Positions 6,507 through 9,922 of a stretch of 9,922 nucleotides of DNA are shown one piece after another. The DNA lies in assembly GCA_021786555.1 (NCBI GenBank), contig JAJYNB010000345.1, positions 1 to 9,922 on the forward strand, written 5' to 3'. The stretch comes from Bacillota bacterium. GTDB taxonomy: Bacteria; Bacillota; Desulfitobacteriia; Desulfitobacteriales; JAJXUE01. How positions within the stretch are numbered: the first letter of the stretch is position 1; every line of letters begins with the position of its first letter. Both the position numbers and the translations under genes were made by a program. The notes beneath the pieces are model-generated. The model searched no databases. It was not told the DNA's origin and saw nothing but the letters and a program-made list of their open reading frames with translations.

Positions 6507-8450
6507 TCAAATACTTCTGCCAACCGTATATCCCTCCCGGATGGCCGCTCCAATTCCTCTGGGAGCCAAACAATCACCTATCCTGTAAATTTCTCTGACC
6601 CGGTCTTTCAGGGCAGTGTACAAGCTGTCCTCAGGTTTTGGCCAGGAATTATAGACGAGTAAGTCTATGTCCGGCAGTGCCGCCGTGATCCCGCTAAAAA
6701 TATTTTCGATGACTGCCGTGTTGCCGTTAATTTCCCTCAACTTATGGCTGGTAAATATTTCGGTGCTGGGGACCATTACCCGTTGGTTCCAAAATGAAAG
6801 CTCCATGGTTTGAGCCAGTTTGTTTCCCGCGAAAAAATCCGGGGTAACAAGATAGAGCTTGTTACCGGCAGCCACAAGTCTTTCCGCAACCCGGGCCATG
6901 ACCTGATCGCCAATCTCATCCCAAAGCAAGACTGTCTTTCCCTGCTCTACAGGTGTCAGCGCCTCCCGGGCGGGTATTTGACGCACATTTACGCCGGAAA
7001 ATGCCGGACCAGCGCTCCTCGCTCCCGTAGCTAAAACGAGCACATCCGGTTTGTCAGCAAGGATTCCCTCCGGGGTCCCAGGCTTGCCTTTAACCACCCA
7101 AACTCCGACCTCGGACAATTCCGTTTGCCAATAAGCCAGGACCCGGGAAACCCCGGCGGTGCCCATAGCCAAAAAATCTCCTCCCAGGTCAGGCCCGGCT
7201 TCCCACAGCGAGACCCGGTGCCCACGGTTTGCTGCAGTTACAGCTGCTTCCATTCCCCCGGGCCCACCGCCCACCACCAGTACTTTCTTAACTCTGGCGG
7301 CATGCGAGGGCGTAAGCTTGGATTCCCCGGCCTCAACCCCTGCCAGCGGGTTAAGCATACAGGCAAGCGGTTTTCCCATACTCCTGCGCACCAAACAACC
7401 CTGGTTGCAGGAAAGACATTCCCTGACCTCGTCCTCCCGGTCTGCAGCCAGTTTAGCCGGCAGTTCCGGGTCGCAGATCAGGGCCCTGTTCATGCATACC
7501 CCATCTACCACTCCTTGCTCCACCAGACCCGCTGCATATTGCGGTCTATGAATTCTGCCTTCGGCAAACACAGGCAGCCTGACCTTCTGTCTGATTTTCC
7601 CGGCAACATCCGCAGCCAGGCCCTCTTCGGCATAAAAAGGAGCTTGGTAAAGGTGCAGCGAGAAAAGGCTGCCAACCGTAACCGTGATATAGTCAAGCAG
7701 GTTAAACTGCTCCAGTTCCGCGGCTATCTTCACGGCATCGTCAGGGGTCAAACCGGCCCAAGGGGCAAATTCATCTCCGCAAAGCTTGAGGCCCACCAGT
7801 TTACCCTGGCCCAAAGCTTTGCGCACCGCCAACAGCACTTCAACCGTAAGCCGCAAGCGGTTAGACAGGTCACCACCGTAGTCATCTCTCCTCTGGTTTG
7901 TCAGAGGAGAGATAAACTGCCTCAAGAGCGAAAACTGTCCTGCGTTTATTTCAATTCCGTCAATGCCCCCAGCATCGGCATAACCGGCTGCCTTGGCAAA
8001 CCCTGCTATTACTTCCTTGATGTCTTCGGTTTCCAGGGCCTTGGGCACTTCGCGGGAGACCACATCCGGCACAGCGCTGGGAGCCCATAATTCACGCATT
8101 GAAGTGCTGCCTTCCGACTGCATCCCGCTGTGGTTAAGCTGAGCCACCACAAGACTGCCGTAAGCATGAACCGCCTCTGATACCTGGCGGTAGCCGGGAA
8201 TTATTTCCTCACGGTAGCCGAACAGGGCTTTCTCGTAGGGGAGATCCGATGGATGTACCAGCTGTTCTTCCAGGACTAGCATGCCTGCCCCGCCCTTTGC
8301 TCTTTCCCGGTAGTAGGCAACATGCTGTTCAGAAATCAAATTGTTCTTGGCAAAATTGGTTGGGTGGGAACCGAAAATTATTCTATTAGGCAGTTCCAAA
8401 TCCCTGACGTTCAATTTGCTTAAGAGTTTACTGAATCGAGACTGCGCCAT
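6507..8450 (-). CDS. FadH/OYE-family iron-sulfur flavoprotein, mycofactocin-associated (OYE-1)
   Basis: A 647-residue paralogue of OYE-2 with the same domain order: FMN barrel (about 1-335), 4Fe-4S site C345-x2-C348-x3-C352-x11-C364, and Rossmann motif GGGPGG at 394-399. Its second nucleotide loop is also degenerate, WDEIGD at 510-515. Shared blocks with OYE-2 include RAKGGAG, the EEQ…HP…DL…YEK run, LLRQFISPLTN, DYGG/EYGG and the C-terminal RIGDCLAPR…VGRSI. In the active-site segment the residues are N169, Q172 and S174, so neither the conserved His nor the Tyr of classical family members is kept. It is the more diverged of the pair. The ATG at 8450 has GAGGAG 8 nt upstream and overlaps the mftC stop by 23 nt. 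It is probably a dehydrogenase or reductase partner in the mycofactocin redox system. Substrate and electron direction cannot be read from the sequence. Confidence 0.9.
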   Translation of the reverse strand: MAQSRFSKLLSKLNVRDLELPNRIIFGSHPTNFAKNNLISEQHVAYYRERAKGGAGMLVLEEQLVHPSDLPYEKALFGYREEIIPGYRQVSEAVHAYGSLVVAQLNHSGMQSEGSTSMRELWAPSAVPDVVSREVPKALETEDIKEVIAGFAKAAGYADAGGIDGIEINAGQFSLLRQFISPLTNQRRDDYGGDLSNRLRLTVEVLLAVRKALGQGKLVGLKLCGDEFAPWAGLTPDDAVKIAAELEQFNLLDYITVTVGSLFSLHLYQAPFYAEEGLAADVAGKIRQKVRLPVFAEGRIHRPQYAAGLVEQGVVDGVCMNRALICDPELPAKLAADREDEVRECLSCNQGCLVRRSMGKPLACMLNPLAGVEAGESKLTPSHAARVKKVLVVGGGPGGMEAAVTAANRGHRVSLWEAGPDLGGDFLAMGTAGVSRVLAYWQTELSEVGVWVVKGKPGTPEGILADKPDVLVLATGARSAGPAFSGVNVRQIPAREALTPVEQGKTVLLWDEIGDQVMARVAERLVAAGNKLYLVTPDFFAGNKLAQTMELSFWNQRVMVPSTEIFTSHKLREINGNTAVIENIFSGITAALPDIDLLVYNSWPKPEDSLYTALKDRVREIYRIGDCLAPRGIGAAIREGYTVGRSI

Positions 8451-9456
8451 CTGATTCTCTCCTCATACATTCGGGATCGGACCTGCTCCAGTCCTTATAC
8501 ACCAAATAAGCCGCCCCGCGGCAACCTCCCCTGCACTTCCCGAAACTGTCACAACTTGTACAACTCCCGGGTTTTTGCTGCCGCAACTGCTTAAACAAGC
8601 CGGATTCCTGCCAGAGCCGGGAGAGAGGTTGTTCCTTGATATTTCCCACTGCCAAGGCCGGATCGGCTGTAAAAGGACAGGGATACACGAATCCATGGGA
8701 ATCCACGGAACAAGTTAACTTGCCGGCTCCGCACTGACTTAATCCAGGTAAGGGCTCGCCCAAAGCGGAAAGGAAGAAAAACGAGTCTCCAGTGGTTACA
8801 TCGGGGTGTCTTTTCAGCCACTGGAACAGTTGGAAATACTGTTCCCTTGAAGGCGCCAGGTCCCGCCAGCACTCGCCCGCCCGCCCGGAGGGGCGCAGCC
8901 TGGACAAGCGCAGCCTGGCGTCAAAGGAAGCGGCAAGACGGTACAGTTCATCAAGCCCAGGCACTGCCGATTTTGTTACGACGCAATTTACAGATACTCT
9001 GATGTTTTTTTTCCGCAGAAGTTCTATCGCCCTTACGACCTTGTGAAAGGTCCCCACTCCTCTGATAGGGTCGTTCACTGCCTGCTCCCAGCCGTCAAGA
9101 CTTACCTGCACCCTGAGACCCCGTTTGGCAACCTCAGCGGCGATGGTTCCGTCTATCAATGTGCCGTTGGTGCTGAACTGAATGTATACCCCTTTCTCCC
9201 CGGCATAATCCGCAATGTCAAAGAAGTGAGGGTGCAGCAGGGGCTCACCGCCCCCCACATTGATGTAGAACACCCTCATCTCCGCCAAGTCGTCTAGAAA
9301 CAACTTGATTTGACTCATGTCTAATTCGCCTGGCTTTTTGTCCGTACTTGCAGCCAGACAATGTACACACCTCAAGTTGCACCGGTCCGTTATCTGCCAG
9401 GTCAGACATATGGGAGCGCTGAGCGGTCCTGTTTCAATTTCAGCTTTCATAGACAA
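8428..9456 (-). CDS. mftC: Mycofactocin radical SAM maturase MftC
   Basis: A radical SAM/SPASM peptide-modifying enzyme, 342 residues, normal MftC size. In the studied systems MftC oxidatively decarboxylates the C-terminal tyrosine of MftA and then links it to the preceding valine. The SAM cluster motif C26-N-L-R-C30-V-H-C33 sits in the MftC-typical context WQITDRCNLRCVHC. It is followed by FYINVGGGEP (63-72), FSTNG (94-98) and SLDG (119-122). The SPASM region has C242, C249 and C260 (with G255), C299-x2-C302-x5-C308-x3-C312 and a final C330, enough for two auxiliary 4Fe-4S clusters. The start is probably TTG at 9456, 7 nt after GGAGGAG; ATG at 9450 (codon 3) is the alternative but lies 13 nt from that site. 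It overlaps mftB by 17 nt and OYE-1 by 23 nt. Confidence 0.95.
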   Translation of the reverse strand: MSMKAEIETGPLSAPICLTWQITDRCNLRCVHCLAASTDKKPGELDMSQIKLFLDDLAEMRVFYINVGGGEPLLHPHFFDIADYAGEKGVYIQFSTNGTLIDGTIAAEVAKRGLRVQVSLDGWEQAVNDPIRGVGTFHKVVRAIELLRKKNIRVSVNCVVTKSAVPGLDELYRLAASFDARLRLSRLRPSGRAGECWRDLAPSREQYFQLFQWLKRHPDVTTGDSFFFLSALGEPLPGLSQCGAGKLTCSVDSHGFVYPCPFTADPALAVGNIKEQPLSRLWQESGLFKQLRQQKPGSCTSCDSFGKCRGGCRGAAYLVYKDWSRSDPECMRRESDGAVSIQ

Positions 9457-9709
9457 TGCCCAACTCCTCCAGAGCAGCCAAAGTACCTAAGACACGTCGC
9501 TCCACTTTTGCCCGATCGTCAACACCACTACCCAGTCTGGACGCAATCTCAGCCACCGTACCGGAGCCCGCTAATTGCAGCAAGTCAATGGCCCGGCGGG
9601 ACTTGAGAAAGAACAGCCGGTCATCAGATCGCCGGTACACAACCCCACCGAATTCTTCATACCGAAACCTTACCTCCGGGTCTACCCGGTACCAGCTCCT
9701 GGCATCCAA
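9440..9709 (-). CDS. mftB: Mycofactocin peptide chaperone MftB (PqqD-like)
   Basis: A small RiPP-recognition protein of 89 residues that would bind the MftA precursor and present it to MftC. Family features are an N-terminal SWYRVDPEVRFRYEEFGGVVYRR strand region (about residues 5-27), the FFLKS turn at 32-36, and a C-terminal helical part ending in LAALEELGIVYES. This follows the MftB pattern and general PqqD wing-helix layout. The gene immediately precedes and overlaps mftC, the standard order. TTG at 9709 is chosen because AAGGTGG lies 8 nt upstream. A GTG at 9721 would add four residues but overlaps that ribosome binding site. No promoter of good quality is visible in the 200 bp upstream, which fits a transcript starting further out, before a missing mftA. 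Confidence 0.88.
   Translation of the reverse strand: MDARSWYRVDPEVRFRYEEFGGVVYRRSDDRLFFLKSRRAIDLLQLAGSGTVAEIASRLGSGVDDRAKVERRVLGTLAALEELGIVYES
9464..9470 (-). promoter_or_regulatory. Ribosome binding site favouring the TTG start of mftC
   Basis: GGAGGAG on the minus strand inside the end of mftB, 7 nt before TTG at 9456 and 13 nt before ATG at 9450. Normal spacing favours the TTG, although the two starts differ by only two residues. Confidence 0.65.
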
Positions 9710-9717
9710 TCCAGACA

Positions 9718-9724
9718 CCACCTT
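9718..9724 (-). promoter_or_regulatory. Ribosome binding site of mftB
   Basis: AAGGTGG on the minus strand, 8 nt before TTG at 9709. The alternative GTG codons at 9721 and 9718 fall inside or against this site and so are unlikely starts. Confidence 0.6.
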
Positions 9725-9780
9725 ATAATAGAAGTTCCAGGCGCGGACTCACTCAGGGACGGGCTCGGACAAAGGGTACT

Positions 9781-9913
9781 GTGTCACGGGGACGGTTCCT
9801 TTGACACCGAAGCCACTTTTGACACGCCCCTCTTCCCCTCCCAATGTCAAAGGAACCGTCCCTCTGACACCCTACGCCCCTCTTCCCCTCCCAATGTCAA
9901 AGGAACCGTCCCT
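9781..9913. repeat. Short interspersed repeat array upstream of mftB (GGTTCCTTTGACA-type)
   Basis: This stretch is non-coding on both strands. 9824-9863 and 9874-9913 are an identical 40-bp direct repeat at an exact 50-bp period, each containing TGTCAAAGGAACCGTCCC. A third copy of that 18-bp core lies in inverse orientation at 9789-9806. It is bounded by the 6-bp inverted ends GTGTCA (9781-9786) and TGACAC (9802-9807). Cores of this type are, from memory, common multi-copy intergenic elements in Desulfotomaculum/Pelotomaculum-like genomes. The second copy stops exactly where adapter sequence begins, so the array probably continues and caused the assembly to break. Confidence 0.85.
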
Positions 9914-9922
9914 AGATCGGAA
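9914..9922. other. Sequencing-adapter remnant at right contig edge
   Basis: The last nine bases, AGATCGGAA, are the start of the standard Illumina adapter (AGATCGGAAGAGC). They replace the expected continuation of the repeat (CTGACACC after CCGTCCCT in the previous copy). Genomic sequence ends at about 9913. Confidence 0.92.

Noticed and set aside
6490..6573. Longer OYE-2 starting at ATG 6573
   Set aside because: It would overlap OYE-1 by 67 nt in a different frame, lacks a matching ribosome binding site, and adds residues outside the family N-terminus; AAGGAG before TTG 6489 fits better.
7125..8090. 321-residue open frame on the plus strand
   Set aside because: It lies wholly antisense to OYE-1, has low-complexity shadow-type composition and no ribosome binding site or family resemblance.
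9824..9913. Possible CRISPR array from the 50-bp-period repeat
   Set aside because: Only two copies, a 10-bp gap far too short for a spacer, and an inverted third core; no cas genes nearby.
9722..9913. mftA or another small peptide gene upstream of mftB
   Set aside because: No frame encodes a CGVY-type tail, there is no short frame with a sound ribosome binding site, and most of the stretch is repeat DNA.

Overview
This window looks like one complete short metagenomic contig rather than a slice of a chromosome. It begins with CCGATCT and ends with AGATCGGAA, which are the two ends of the Illumina adapter in the correct orientation, so both genes and repeats are cut at artificial edges. All recognisable genes lie on the minus strand in a single tightly packed operon, read from about 9709 down to 1. 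The protein families, the moderately GC-rich codon use, strong GGAGG-type ribosome binding sites and frequent TTG starts suggest an anaerobic, spore-former-type Clostridia (Desulfotomaculum/Pelotomaculum-like Peptococcaceae). This assignment is inference, since no rRNA or other marker gene is present.

Layout in transcription order: a non-coding stretch of short repeats (9781-9913); mftB (PqqD-like peptide chaperone); mftC (radical SAM/SPASM maturase); two consecutive FadH/trimethylamine-dehydrogenase-like 'old yellow enzyme' flavoproteins (here OYE-1 and OYE-2); a 115-bp inverted heptamer-repeat element; etfA; a FixC-like ETF:quinone oxidoreductase; a FixX-like ferredoxin; etfB; and the first two thirds of mftF (mycofactocin glycosyltransferase), which runs off the left edge. 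Neighbouring genes overlap or are separated by fewer than 20 bp, except at the repeat element.

Together this is a mycofactocin locus of the anaerobe type. MftB and MftC make the peptide-derived redox cofactor from an MftA precursor, and MftF glycosylates it. Between these biosynthetic genes sits a complete electron path: two FMN/4Fe-4S/ADP-fold dehydrogenases whose second nucleotide-binding loop is degenerate as in trimethylamine dehydrogenase, an ETF, and a FixCX pair that would pass electrons to the quinone pool. My inference is that the operon couples a mycofactocin-dependent oxidation to ETF and quinone. Families named for mycofactocin-associated OYE proteins and ETF subunits exist in public protein-family collections as far as I recall. 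The parts are therefore not unknown, but the complete circuit is not, to my knowledge, biochemically described.

The precursor gene mftA, which usually lies just upstream of mftB, is not present in the 200 bp available, and mftD and mftE are not in the window. The contig breaks inside a repeat exactly where mftA would be expected.
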